Assembly (NCBI GenBank): GCA_023386345.1
Contig: JAEWJT010000015.1
Span: 396,730-460,729, forward strand
Source of the DNA: Bacillota bacterium
GTDB taxonomy: Bacteria > Bacillota > Clostridia > Tissierellales > Sedimentibacteraceae
DNA length: 64,000 bases
Direction: 5' to 3'
The position numbers and the translations under genes were made by a program. The notes under the pieces were generated by a model. The model had not been told where the DNA came from, did no database searches, and saw nothing but the letters and a program-made list of their open reading frames with translations. Shown here one piece after another: positions 41,807 through 51,096 of the stretch; position 1 is the first letter of the stretch; each line of letters begins with the position of its first letter.

Positions 41807-41877
41807 AACAGTTGAGATCGTAAAAAATAATTTCATCTGACAAATTAAAAATTAAATTATGACATGGAGGACACAAG

Positions 41878-43563
41878 ATGAAAAAAACAGTAAAGCAATC
41901 AACAATGGTACTTATTATGAGCATTATCATTATAGCTATGCTTCTTGTAGTTTTGGCAAGCTCCTTAGGAGTGTACACTATGGGTCAAAACTTATCAAAA
42001 GCTTATAATGACAAAATCGATTTAACAGAAAATGCAAATCGTTTCATGAATGGTTCTGCGTACTTAACAAATGAGGTTCGTGCATACGCAGCAAGTGCAG
42101 ATCAAAAGCATTATGACAACTATTGGAATGAGGTCAACAACTTAAAAAACAGGGATATCGGTGTTGAAAATATGCAAAAAATCGGTATCACAGCACAAGA
42201 GCAAAAAATAATTGATGAAATGTTTGAAATTTCAAACAAACTAATTCCTCTAGAGGAATCGGCAATGAAAAACGCAGAAACAGGCAATACTCGTGCTGCT
42301 ATTAACTACGTTTATGGTGATGAATACAACGAAGGGATAGATAAAATATCTGATCTAAAGGCTGAATTTTTGTCTATGCTTGAAAATAGAACTAAAACTC
42401 AGATAGATAACGTTAAGTTTTGGAATTTACTGCTTCAAATCTTTCTACTTATTGGAATAATAATTGCTATTGGAATACAAATAGTCATAAATACTTATAC
42501 AAAGAAAGAAGTCATAAATCCAATAATTTCTATTAAAGATGAAATGAATGAAATAGCTAGAGGTAATTTATCCTCTACGTTTAACTTAGAGCCAAATACA
42601 TCGGAAATCGGAATGCTTACATATAGCTTAATAACTACTAAAGACACTCTTAAAAAATATATTTCAGACATTTCAGAAAAGTTATCAGAAATGGCAAATG
42701 GAAATATGGATTTAGATGTTAATATTGATTATATAGGAGATTTCGGTCCTATAAAAGCTTCATTGCAAAAAATTATATCTGCTTTAAATTATACATTAAT
42801 ACAAATTATCAATGCTTCTGAACAAGTTTCTAGTGGCTCTGATCAAGTGTCAGCAGGAGCTCAGGCACTCTCACAAGGAGCTACAGAGCAGGCAAGCAGT
42901 ATAGAGGAATTATCAGCTACAATTTCAGATATAACTGAAAAAATCAAAGCAAATGCAGAAAACAGTGAAAAAGCAAGTGTTGCAACTAGACATACAACTC
43001 ATGAGATTGAAAATGGAAACGAGCAAATGAGAAATATGATGATTGCAATGAACAGTATTTCAGAATCTTCAGAAGAAATTAGAAAAATTGTAAAATCTAT
43101 TGAGGATATTGCCTTCCAAACTAATATTTTAGCTCTTAATGCGGCTGTTGAGGCAGCAAGAGCAGGGGCAGCGGGCAAGGGCTTTGCAGTAGTTGCAGAT
43201 GAGGTACGTAACCTTGCAGCGAAATCATCAGATGCAGTTAAAAACACAACAGCATTGATAGAGAACAGTCTAAGAGCTGTTCAAGAAGGTGTAGAAATGG
43301 CAAATAGTACTGCTACATCAATAAACAATATAGTTCAACAAGCAGAAGATATAGCAAATGGAATTGATGCAATTTCAGAAAAATCAAACGAGCAGGCTGA
43401 AGCTTCAGAGCAAATAACAATGGCAATTGAACAGATTTCAGCAGTAGTTCAAACAAACTCAGCAACAGCAGAAGAGTCTGCAGCGGCAAGCGAAGAACTG
43501 TTTGGACAGGCAGAAACTTTGAAAAATTTAGTCAGACAGTTTAGACTTAAGAATTCTATATAA
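41878..43563 (+). CDS. Methyl-accepting chemotaxis protein
   Basis: 561 residues. First membrane helix about 8-32, extracellular four-helix-bundle sensor 33-175, second helix 180-205, HAMP about 208-262, then a cytoplasmic signalling domain. The hairpin tip EDIAFQTNILALNAAVEAARAGAAGKGFAVVADEVRNLAAKS near 405-450 is the CheA/CheW contact. No ligand can be named. The C terminus (RQFRLKNSI) lacks a CheR-binding pentapeptide. Strong site TGGAGGA. It is the only chemoreceptor in the window and is not linked to che genes. Confidence 0.93.
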   Translation: MKKTVKQSTMVLIMSIIIIAMLLVVLASSLGVYTMGQNLSKAYNDKIDLTENANRFMNGSAYLTNEVRAYAASADQKHYDNYWNEVNNLKNRDIGVENMQKIGITAQEQKIIDEMFEISNKLIPLEESAMKNAETGNTRAAINYVYGDEYNEGIDKISDLKAEFLSMLENRTKTQIDNVKFWNLLLQIFLLIGIIIAIGIQIVINTYTKKEVINPIISIKDEMNEIARGNLSSTFNLEPNTSEIGMLTYSLITTKDTLKKYISDISEKLSEMANGNMDLDVNIDYIGDFGPIKASLQKIISALNYTLIQIINASEQVSSGSDQVSAGAQALSQGATEQASSIEELSATISDITEKIKANAENSEKASVATRHTTHEIENGNEQMRNMMIAMNSISESSEEIRKIVKSIEDIAFQTNILALNAAVEAARAGAAGKGFAVVADEVRNLAAKSSDAVKNTTALIENSLRAVQEGVEMANSTATSINNIVQQAEDIANGIDAISEKSNEQAEASEQITMAIEQISAVVQTNSATAEESAAASEELFGQAETLKNLVRQFRLKNSI

Positions 43564-43622
43564 TGAATTTTTAGTTTTCGTATAATATATGAAAATCAAT
43601 TAGTATTATAGTTTAAGTTATT

Positions 43623-43669
43623 AAAAAAGGTCGTCTTTTAGCAATCTCGCTAACTGACGACCTTTTTGT
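43623..43669. terminator. Bidirectional terminator between the chemoreceptor and lemA
   Basis: AAAAAAGGTCGTC (43623-43635) pairs with GACGACCTTTTT (43656-43667). Confidence 0.9.
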
Positions 43670-43671
43670 TA

Positions 43672-44190
43672 CTAATCATTTATATCAAATTTTAAATACT
43701 CTATTTCCTTGTGTCCAAAAAAACCTGCAACGATATTATGAGGAAATGACTGTATAAATCTGTTGTGCAGCATAACTGTATCATTATAAAATTGCCTATA
43801 AACAGCTATTTTATCTTCAATATCAGTTATCTTATTCTGCAAATTTAAAAATGTTTCATTTGCTTTCAAGTCCGGATATGACTCTGCTACTGCATATAAT
43901 TTATTTATATCACGATTTAAATCTGAATTATTTTTAATATTTTCATTAGCAGACTCCGAATTAATGAGCTTTGTTCTTTGCTCAGTTATTGATGTAAATA
44001 AATCCTTCTCGTACTCCGCGTATTGTTTAGTTACTTCAAGCAAATTAGGTATTAAGTTTATTTTTGCCTTCAATTGAACACTTATCTGTGACCAGCTATT
44101 GCTAACCTTTTGCTCCCAGCTAAGCGCTCTGTTATAAACATAGATTATGTAAAAACCTAGGATTATGACTAATATTGCTAATATTTTCAT
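43672..44190 (-). CDS. lemA: LemA family protein
   Basis: 172 residues. An N-terminal membrane helix (about 3-18, outside-facing tail) is followed by the all-helical LemA domain: NRALSWEQKVSNSWSQISVQLKAKINLIPNLLEVTK, YPDLKANETFLNLQNKI, RQFYNDTVMLHNRFIQSFPHNIVAGFFG. LemA proteins are membrane-anchored and of unclear function. They are commonly encoded next to DUF2207 (TPM-like) proteins, exactly as here. Confidence 0.92.
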   Translation of the reverse strand: MKILAILVIILGFYIIYVYNRALSWEQKVSNSWSQISVQLKAKINLIPNLLEVTKQYAEYEKDLFTSITEQRTKLINSESANENIKNNSDLNRDINKLYAVAESYPDLKANETFLNLQNKITDIEDKIAVYRQFYNDTVMLHNRFIQSFPHNIVAGFFGHKEIEYLKFDIND

Positions 44191-44239
44191 ATAAAAACAC
44201 CTTTCTTTTTGTAGTAGTTATATTGGAATGTCGTGGCTG

Positions 44240-46174
44240 CTAATTACAGCCTCCGCCACCACCTCCGCCACCGCCGCCACCGCCAGAGGAGAAACCACCG
44301 CCTGCACCGCTACCAGAGCTACTTGCAGTGAAAGCATTTTGTATACTTTTGCCCAAGCTATTTACTGAATCAAACATATTGCTGTCAAAACTTGCCTTTC
44401 CATTGTTTATACTGTACATCATATATAAAGTATACATATTGTGGTTGTGGTAATAATTTGCATCATTAAGCTGAGGATACATTTTAGGAAGATCCTTAAG
44501 AATCTTCTTGCCCATTCCAATAGCCACTGCATAAACAATATATTTTTCCCATAATATTAAGTCCGGAAGCTCCTTTTCATTAAAGGAAGTAAAATCCTTT
44601 AGAAAATTCTTGTATCCTTGCCATAATGCCAATTCATCCTCACCGCTTTGCGATAATCTTCTACAAACTGCTATGGAAAATATAGTTATAAAGGTCAAAA
44701 CAAGCATTGCTCCTCCCAAAACGAACTGCTGAAAGATAAAAGAAATCACAGCAATGGCTATAAAAGCAATCAAGGCTAAAACATATTTACCTATATATTT
44801 TTTCAAAGACTCATCAACATATCCTCTTTCTTTAATTTGAGCATATGATTGTTTTGTAAAATTATTGAACACTTCTAAAACTTTATCAGAATGCTTTTCA
44901 GTATATTTTTTAATACTTTTTGAAGTAAGTATATAGTTATCATCTGACATTTCATATAAAAATTTAAGCATAGTCACTTCATGCGGTTTTAAATTATCAT
45001 TACTATTAATTCTGTTGCTCGCAGCATTATTTTTTGCATAATCAACGTCAAATCCATTATTTTTTATTACTTCAATTGCTTTTTCATTTAGCGTTATAAT
45101 CAAATTATTTTTACGCAAATCCTCATCCTTGCTCAATGTCACGAAGCCCTTGAGACTAAGGTCCATCAATGTAGAAGTAAATCTCTCATCATAAGCTGAG
45201 ACTTGACCATAATATCCCATCAAATCAATAACTTCAGACGGACTCAAGCCAGACCCAGATATTTCTCTATAATAATCAGGTTTAAATACAGGGGTAAATC
45301 TCTTTCTAATTTTAACAGTAATCACAATTACATATGTAGCTAATATTATGAACAACAATATTGGCAAAATTATAAATGTAAGTACATCTTTTTTAGCCGA
45401 AGCACGCTCAGAATTAGCCTTGTCAGCAAAGCCTTGTTCTTCAGCCAATATCTTGTCAAGTGCATTTCCACTCTTGAAATTAGTGCTTTCCATAAACAAG
45501 TTCTTAGGAGTAACTATACGAGCCTCAACAAATATCTTAGCAGGAACTTTATCCACTGTCAGTTTCACAAGATTAGCACTATCAATGCTCACTAAGCCAG
45601 TCAAAGGCCCATGAGCCCAAGCCCTAATATCCTCTTTTTTAGCTCCATTCGGCAAATAGATATTTACAGAAACATTATTAAGAGGTATTTGCCACTCATC
45701 GCCAATTACCTTCCAATAAAACTCCGCTATATCATCATGGATAATTACTGCATTTTCTAGGATATAAGACATTTTAAAAGTCTTTGTTTCATCTGTAGCG
45801 GAATAATATGCTTCTAGTTTAAGCTCTTTTTTGGATTCTTCAATAGCATAGCTATTAAGAGGTCTATTCTTATCAAATTTATCAAGCTTAACATACTCCA
45901 CATCTCCCTCAGAAACCTTAAAATTTTTTATAGAATAGTTTCCACTAAGAGGAATATTGCGTTCAAAGCGAGTAAACTTCCCTCCAACATACTTCATAGT
46001 CCAAAACTCCTCAAATAAAGCAGTTCCGTCATTTCGTAATGTAATGTTTATATCCAGTTTTTGACAACCATAAGATTTATCATCCGCATAGACACTAGCA
46101 TTATTCGTTGTGTTAATTGTTAGTGTAAAAGTCAAAATTGCAATAAGTATTAATGAAAAAATTTTTTTGTTCAA
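44240..46174 (-). CDS. DUF2207 family membrane protein
   Basis: 644 residues starting with TTG at 46174, preceded by CGGAGGTG at good distance. Signal peptide (1-30, ending VYADD), extracellular DUF2207 domain (about 35-240, with WTMKYVGGKFTRFERNIPLSG and AEFYWKVIGDEWQIPLNNVSVNIYLP), a helix at 265-290, a cytoplasmic part with two more helices near 465-510, and a C-terminal Gly/Ser tail ending in a run of twelve glycines and GCN. The Gly-rich end is typical. It shares an operon with lemA; the pair is thought to act in the cell envelope. Confidence 0.9.
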   Translation of the reverse strand: MNKKIFSLILIAILTFTLTINTTNNASVYADDKSYGCQKLDINITLRNDGTALFEEFWTMKYVGGKFTRFERNIPLSGNYSIKNFKVSEGDVEYVKLDKFDKNRPLNSYAIEESKKELKLEAYYSATDETKTFKMSYILENAVIIHDDIAEFYWKVIGDEWQIPLNNVSVNIYLPNGAKKEDIRAWAHGPLTGLVSIDSANLVKLTVDKVPAKIFVEARIVTPKNLFMESTNFKSGNALDKILAEEQGFADKANSERASAKKDVLTFIILPILLFIILATYVIVITVKIRKRFTPVFKPDYYREISGSGLSPSEVIDLMGYYGQVSAYDERFTSTLMDLSLKGFVTLSKDEDLRKNNLIITLNEKAIEVIKNNGFDVDYAKNNAASNRINSNDNLKPHEVTMLKFLYEMSDDNYILTSKSIKKYTEKHSDKVLEVFNNFTKQSYAQIKERGYVDESLKKYIGKYVLALIAFIAIAVISFIFQQFVLGGAMLVLTFITIFSIAVCRRLSQSGEDELALWQGYKNFLKDFTSFNEKELPDLILWEKYIVYAVAIGMGKKILKDLPKMYPQLNDANYYHNHNMYTLYMMYSINNGKASFDSNMFDSVNSLGKSIQNAFTASSSGSGAGGGFSSGGGGGGGGGGGGCN

Positions 46175-46346
46175 GTTAACACCTCCGTGTTTGGTGAAAG
46201 TTATGTATATACAGCCAAGTTAAACTTGTACTTATGGATATTATATCATAAATTTTATGGTATAGAATTATTATTTTTGAAAGTTTATATATTTTCATAA
46301 GACTACTTGTAATAATATGTTCTTTCTTAGTATGGTATAATCAAAA

Positions 46347-46388
46347 TAGTGCTTATAAAGTAGATTATTCTACCTCCTAAGCACTATA
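46347..46388 (-). terminator. Terminator after the iron-sulfur protein gene
   Basis: On the minus strand TAGTGCTTA pairs with TAAGCACTA, followed by TTTTGATT; the loop holds a second small stem. Confidence 0.65.
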
Positions 46389-46403
46389 AATTTTATAATA
46401 ATT

Positions 46404-46691
46404 TTAAATGTTTTCATCTAAAGTTCCATCAATAACCGCTTGTATATCACTCCCACAACATTTGCCTTTAGGATTGTTTACTTCACAATTAGGGTTTTTC
46501 ATTGCTCCTGTTAGTTTAATAATATCTTTCATGTTTTTTGCTCCACCTTTGATTATGGCATCTATAATTTGTTGCTCTGTCACTTTGTTGCAATAGCATA
46601 TATATTCCCCTTGAAATTCTTTACGCTCTACTTCACGAGCAGGGCTTTGTTCACTTGTTCAGCAGGATTCTTTTATTATTTCTTCTTTCAT
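46404..46691 (-). CDS. BFD-like [2Fe-2S] protein with in-frame TGA, candidate selenoprotein
   Basis: From ATG 46691 (site TGGAGG) the frame reads MKEEIIKESC, then TGA at 46661-46659, then TSEQSPAREVERKEFQGEY, ICYCNKVTEQQIIDAIIKGG, AKNMKDIIKLTGAMKNPNCE and VNNPKGKCCGSDIQAVIDGT to a stop at 46404 (95 residues if TGA is read). The second part is a BFD-like iron-sulfur domain with five cysteines. As I recall, relatives often carry a Cys-Cys near the N terminus, so Cys-Sec would be a natural replacement. A hairpin with loop GTGAAGTA starts 17 bases after the TGA (46641-46624). No start codon lies in frame between the TGA and the domain. The alternative is a pseudogene. Confidence 0.6.
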
Positions 46692-46719
46692 TGTATTCCT
46701 CCATATTTATTCAATATTT

Positions 46720-47259
46720 TTATTCTACTCTACGAGTATAAACTACATCAAGGATGCCATTTATTTCTTTCGTTTGTTTCATTTTTAGTAGCGATGTTGG
46801 ATTAGTGTCTGAAAATAGTCTTATACCTTTTCCTAAGACTATTGGCATAATTGTTAAGTGGTACTCGTCTATTAATTCTGCTTTTATTAGTTGATTTACT
46901 ATATTAGCTCCACCACATATCCAAATGCTCTTTCCATCTTCATTTTTTAATTTGTTTATAAATTCAGCAATATCGCTTGAAACAAACTCGGCATTTTTAT
47001 TATCTTCTATAGTTTTATGCGTAAAAACATAGCTATTCATACCCTGATATGGCCAATTATTTGGTGATAATTCATTTACCACTTGCTCGTATGTTGTCAT
47101 TCCCATGACAATAGTGTCTATATCCTTAATAAAATCGTTATAACCATTATCACTATTTGGATTATCGCTATGACCTTCAAGCCATGCAACACTCCTATTA
47201 TTATCAGCAATATATCCATCTAGGCTCATTGCAATGTATAAAATTACTTTTCTATTCAT
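46720..47259 (-). CDS. Dihydrofolate reductase/RibD C-terminal family protein
   Basis: 179 residues. KVILYIAMSLDGYIADNNRSVAWLEG at the start, DTIVMGMTTYEQVV near 50 and SIWICGGANIVNQLIKAELIDEYHLTIMPIVLGKGIRLF near 108-145 are the NADPH-dependent reductase fold of the YwjB/YyaP group. These stand-alone proteins resemble RibD reductase and DHFR, but the true substrate is usually unknown. An extended -10 (TGCTATAAT, minus strand, near 47309) may be its promoter. Ribosome binding site AGGAGGG. Confidence 0.87.
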   Translation of the reverse strand: MNRKVILYIAMSLDGYIADNNRSVAWLEGHSDNPNSDNGYNDFIKDIDTIVMGMTTYEQVVNELSPNNWPYQGMNSYVFTHKTIEDNKNAEFVSSDIAEFINKLKNEDGKSIWICGGANIVNQLIKAELIDEYHLTIMPIVLGKGIRLFSDTNPTSLLKMKQTKEINGILDVVYTRRVE

Positions 47260-47299
47260 TAGTGACCCTCCTGCTAATTATTCATATTTTATATTTGTA

Positions 47300-47600
47300 G
47301 TGTATATTATAGCATTAAATTAATCAATATTATTTTGCTTTTTTAGAGTAACTTATTTTACAGCTTTGGAGTATTTTATTTTAATTTTTCGGGACAAATT
47401 GTTCTAATATTTCAAAGCAAATGAAATTTTGAAAAAATATTTGTATCGCTATAGAGCTAAATACGTTGCTATATTATGAAAATTTAATTAAATTTTACTA
47501 TCATCTGATTTATTATGTTTATTCATTAGTATTAAAATTAAATTATAATAAATTTATTTTGTACTTCTTGTTCTAATAAAATTTCATTCGCATTTTACTC
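47300..47600. other. Intergenic region without recognised features
   Basis: About 300 AT-rich bases between two divergent genes. I see no reading frame, repeat or RNA structure worth naming beyond the flanking promoters. Confidence 0.5.
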
Positions 47601-47629
47601 TTGAATAAGATTTAACATAGTGGTAAAAT
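47601..47629 (+). promoter_or_regulatory. Candidate promoter of the first ABC-2 exporter
   Basis: TTGAAT (47601-47606), 17-base spacer, TAAAAT (47624-47629). Confidence 0.45.
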
Positions 47630-47684
47630 TACAAAATACGATTGAATAAAAACAATATTTCTGAGCGTGTATGGAGGATTTAGC

Positions 47685-48395
47685 ATGAAGGTTGAGTTAA
47701 AAAATTTAATGAAAAAATTTTCAAATAAAATAGTATTGTCCGATGTGTCATTTACTGTGGAAAGTGGAGATATGATATGTTTACTCGGACCGTCAGGAGC
47801 TGGAAAAACTACGCTAATTCGTCTTATTACAGGTGCGTTAAAAGCGGACAAAGGTGATATATTAATTGATTCTATCCAAGTACCAAATTGGGATTTAATC
47901 AAGAGTATTGGATTTATGCCACAGGAAAATGCCTTATATACGGATATTTCTGGGTTTGATAACCTAAAGTTTTTCGGAAGGCTTTACGGGCTAAGTGGAA
48001 AAGCACTTAATCACAGGGCTAACAAAGTATTGGAATTGGTGCAGCTTGAGGAGGATAAGGACAAATTAGTATCTCAATATTCTGGCGGAATGAAAAAAAG
48101 GCTATCTTTAGCAATTGCGCTTTTACATAATCCTAAGCTATTGCTATTAGATGAACCAACGGTTGGTATTGATCCTGTATTGAGAAAAAGTATATGGGAT
48201 AATTTCCAGCAAATCAATAGAGATGGTGTTACAATTATCGTATCCACTCATGTTATGGACGAAGCATCACGCTGTAAAAAAGCAGCTCTTATTTATCATG
48301 GACGCTTGATTGAATATGATTTCGTAGAAAAATTAATAAGCAAAACTCCAAATGGTAATTTAGAAGAGTTGTTTTTTATGGCAGAGGAGAAATAA
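47685..48395 (+). CDS. ABC-2 type exporter, ATP-binding protein
   Basis: 236 residues from the ATG at 47685 (site ATGGAGG). Walker A LLGPSGAGKTTL, Q-loop GFMPQENALYTDISG, signature YSGGMKKRLSLA, Walker B LLLLDEPTVGIDP and switch His STHVMDEA. The short single-domain form pairs with the permease three bases downstream. It resembles drug or bacteriocin exporters of the ABC-2 (DrrA-like) group; the substrate is unknown. Confidence 0.9.
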   Translation: MKVELKNLMKKFSNKIVLSDVSFTVESGDMICLLGPSGAGKTTLIRLITGALKADKGDILIDSIQVPNWDLIKSIGFMPQENALYTDISGFDNLKFFGRLYGLSGKALNHRANKVLELVQLEEDKDKLVSQYSGGMKKRLSLAIALLHNPKLLLLDEPTVGIDPVLRKSIWDNFQQINRDGVTIIVSTHVMDEASRCKKAALIYHGRLIEYDFVEKLISKTPNGNLEELFFMAEEK

Positions 48396-48397
48396 AT

Positions 48398-49408
48398 ATG
48401 ATAAGCTTAATCATTAGAATTATAAAACAAATGTTTCACGATAAACGCTCTTTGGCATTAATACTATTTGCACCTCTATTTATGCTTACCTTGATGTACT
48501 TTCTGCTTGGAAAAAGTGATTATATACCATCTGTTACACTTGTAGATGTTCCAGAAATTATTTCTTCTAAGCTTAAGGAACAGGATGTTTTGATCCTGTC
48601 AGAGTCAGCGTTATCTGATATACCCAAATATTTAAAAGATAAGAACGCCGATGCTGTAATTACAATGAAAGACAATCAACTTGAAATCACTATGTTTGAG
48701 ATGGATTCTGTAAAGACTGGAAAAATTATTGCTGCATTAAAAGGTCTTAATGGACAAGATTCCATCCGACAACCACAAATCACCTATTTATATGGTAATT
48801 CAGATGCGTCGCCGTTTGACAATTTAAGCTTCGCATTGATTGGGCTTCTTTCGTTTCTATTTGTGTTTATAATCTCTGGTATTTCTTGTGTCAGAGAGCG
48901 AACTAATGGAACTTTAGAACGCTTAATGCTTACACCTATCAGTAAAAACTCTGTGATATTAGGATACACCTTGGGATTTGGTTTCTTTGCAAGTATACAA
49001 AGTATCCTTATTGTATTATTTACTAAATTTGTGCTTAAAATGGAATTTACAGGCTCTTTATATTTAGCAATGCTCATTATGCTCTTGCTTGCCTTTGTTG
49101 CTGTATCATTAGGAACTTTTATTTCTATTTTTGCAAACAATGAATTTCAGGTTATGCAATTTATCCCTATTGTTATCATTCCGCAAATCTTCTTTTCAGG
49201 GATTATTCCAGTCGAAACACTACCATTTGGACTTTCAAAGATTGCATACCTTATGCCTATGTATCACAGCTGTGTAGCACTAAAAGAAGTTTTGGTTTTC
49301 GGAAGTGGAATTGAAGCCTTGCTTCCTTATGTTTTTAGTTTGCTTATCTTTTTTATAATTTTTTATGTTGCTAATATCTTTGCTTTAAAAAAATATCGAA
49401 TATTATAA
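48398..49408 (+). CDS. ABC-2 type exporter, permease
   Basis: 336 residues: one N-terminal helix (about 20-38), a large extracellular segment (40-150), then five helices from 157 to 330. ISCVRERTNGTLERLMLTPISKNSVILGYTLGF is the typical ABC-2 coupling segment and FIPIVIIPQIFFSGIIPVETLP the conserved late helix region of the YhgE/NatB-type permeases. Forms a half-transporter pair with the ATPase before it. Confidence 0.9.
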   Translation: MISLIIRIIKQMFHDKRSLALILFAPLFMLTLMYFLLGKSDYIPSVTLVDVPEIISSKLKEQDVLILSESALSDIPKYLKDKNADAVITMKDNQLEITMFEMDSVKTGKIIAALKGLNGQDSIRQPQITYLYGNSDASPFDNLSFALIGLLSFLFVFIISGISCVRERTNGTLERLMLTPISKNSVILGYTLGFGFFASIQSILIVLFTKFVLKMEFTGSLYLAMLIMLLLAFVAVSLGTFISIFANNEFQVMQFIPIVIIPQIFFSGIIPVETLPFGLSKIAYLMPMYHSCVALKEVLVFGSGIEALLPYVFSLLIFFIIFYVANIFALKKYRIL

Positions 49409-49429
49409 TTTTTTAAAATGTTTAATCTC

Positions 49430-49458
49430 TTGAAAAAAGCTTTATGACATGATAAAAT
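49430..49458 (+). promoter_or_regulatory. Candidate promoter of the DUF2200 gene
   Basis: TTGAAA (49430-49435), 17-base spacer, TAAAAT (49453-49458). Confidence 0.45.
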
Positions 49459-49497
49459 TACATAAAATTATATATTTAAACAAAGGAGGATTTTAAG

Positions 49498-49848
49498 ATG
49501 CAGAACACAAAAATTTTTAAAATGTCTTTCTCTAGTATTTATCCGCTTTATATACAAAAGGCAGAGAAAAAGGGAAGAACAAAGCATGAAGTAGATGAAA
49601 TCATTTTTTGGCTTACTGGTTATGACGATCATTCTTTAGAACAGCAAATAGATAATGAAGTGGATATGGAGACATTCTTTAAACAAGCACCTCAAATTAA
49701 TCCAAACGTCTCACTCATTAAAGGAGTTATCTGTGGATATCGAGTAGAAGAAATAGAGGACGAATTAATGCAAAAAATTCGATATTTGGATAAATTGGTT
49801 GATGAATTAGCTAAAGGCAAGGCTATGGAGAAGATACTAAGAAAATAG
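49498..49848 (+). CDS. DUF2200 family protein
   Basis: 116 residues. The sequence KIFKMSFSSIYPLYIQKAEKKGRTKHEVDEIIFWLTGY and the ending MQKIRYLDKLVDELAKGKAMEKILR match DUF2200 closely over its whole length. Members are small cytosolic proteins of unknown function, widespread in Firmicutes. Strong site AAAGGAGGA. It follows the ABC-2 pair but has its own promoter and terminator. Confidence 0.88.
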   Translation: MQNTKIFKMSFSSIYPLYIQKAEKKGRTKHEVDEIIFWLTGYDDHSLEQQIDNEVDMETFFKQAPQINPNVSLIKGVICGYRVEEIEDELMQKIRYLDKLVDELAKGKAMEKILRK

Positions 49849-49928
49849 ATTGATATTTTTTAGTATAAAGTGGCTGTCACAAAACTAATTTGCGATAGCA
49901 AATTACACAATAAAAATATTCTAAAAAA

Positions 49929-49985
49929 TAAAAAATGCACCTCGGGATGGCTTTTGAAAGCCAAATAAAGGTGCATTTTTATTTA
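49929..49985. terminator. Terminator after the DUF2200 gene
   Basis: AAAAATGCACCT pairs with AGGTGCATTTTT; an inner stem TGGCTTT-TG-AAAGCCA lies in the loop. A and T runs on both sides allow use in both directions. Confidence 0.88.
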
Positions 49986-50100
49986 CTATTTTCATACAAG
50001 GTCGTTTTGCGATATCCTTTTTTCTTTAAGTTTCACTGTCTAATCATATTACAATATTTATATCACTTTGTTTTTTCTATTTTTTTTAAAAATCAATACT

Positions 50101-50949
50101 CTATTTATCTTCATAAGACATATCTTTTTGCAGGAAAGTTCCTTGTTCTAAATCTAAAAAAGCCTGCTGTATCTCAGCTTTTGTGTTCATTACAATAGGT
50201 CCTCCCCAAGCTATAGGTTCTCCTAAAGCCTTAGAGCTTATAAATAATACTTGAGCCTTTTCTCCAAGACATTTTATCTCAACTTTGTCTCCAGTAGTCA
50301 ATTTTACTGCTGTTTTTTCTTTTACATTTTCTCCGCCAATAGAAATATCTCCTATCAAAGTAAAAATCATAACGGAGCAGTCTAGCTCTGTATCTACAAC
50401 AATGGAAGTACGTGGTTCAAGGTGGATATCATAATAATCCAAAGGCAGATATTTGCTTTTATATCCATTTTTATCTTTATATTGTCCTGCAAGTAGTCTC
50501 AGTTTTCCACCCTCAAAGCTAATCTCCTCTATATCAGCATTTTTAATGCTATGGTAGGCAGGAGGACACATTTTGTCACGTGCGGGCAGGTTAAGCCACA
50601 GTTGCACTCCAAGCATTCGTTCTGATTTAGGTAGCTTTTCTTCGTGTAAAATACCAGAGCCAGCTGTCATCCATTGCACTTCTCCATCAGAAATAGCATC
50701 CTCATTTCCCAAGCTGTCTTTGTGAATCATCTTACCTTTGTATACATAACTAATTGTTTCTATACCGCGGTGTGGGTGCATTGGAAATCCAGCTGTGTAT
50801 TCATCAGGATTTATACTGTCAAAAGAATCAAGCATTAGTATAGGATCATAATCTTCCATCGTTCTATTTCCTAACACTCTAACTAAATTCACACCAGCTC
50901 CATCCTTGGTTCTAAACCCCGTAACTTGTCTCTTAATTTTTCTATCCAT
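50101..50949 (-). CDS. Pirin family protein
   Basis: 282 residues. Two cupin domains; the N-terminal one carries the metal ligands in FPMHPHRGIETISYVYKG and GSGILHEEKLPKSERMLGVQLWLNLP. Conserved KMCPPAYHSI and GEPIAWGGPIVMNTKAEIQQAF are typical of bacterial pirins, some of which have quercetin dioxygenase activity, others redox-linked regulatory roles. Ribosome binding site AGGAGA. Confidence 0.93.
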   Translation of the reverse strand: MDRKIKRQVTGFRTKDGAGVNLVRVLGNRTMEDYDPILMLDSFDSINPDEYTAGFPMHPHRGIETISYVYKGKMIHKDSLGNEDAISDGEVQWMTAGSGILHEEKLPKSERMLGVQLWLNLPARDKMCPPAYHSIKNADIEEISFEGGKLRLLAGQYKDKNGYKSKYLPLDYYDIHLEPRTSIVVDTELDCSVMIFTLIGDISIGGENVKEKTAVKLTTGDKVEIKCLGEKAQVLFISSKALGEPIAWGGPIVMNTKAEIQQAFLDLEQGTFLQKDMSYEDK

Positions 50950-51096
50950 AAGTTTTATCTCCTAATTTTAATATTTTTAATTCGATATAACTCTATACTT
51001 TATCTTAAGCAATCATTATTTTTCGGTTAAATTTTCTAATCTATTAATTTTTCTTAAATCATGAATTTATTATATATTTAAATAAATTAAATCATG

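Noticed and set aside
41744..41877. Cyclic di-GMP riboswitch before the chemoreceptor
   Set aside because: The conserved bases of classes I and II are absent; only the generic hairpin and pseudoknot are kept as a finding.
44240..44310. GC-rich repeat as a separate element
   Set aside because: It is the run of glycine codons at the C terminus of the DUF2207 protein.
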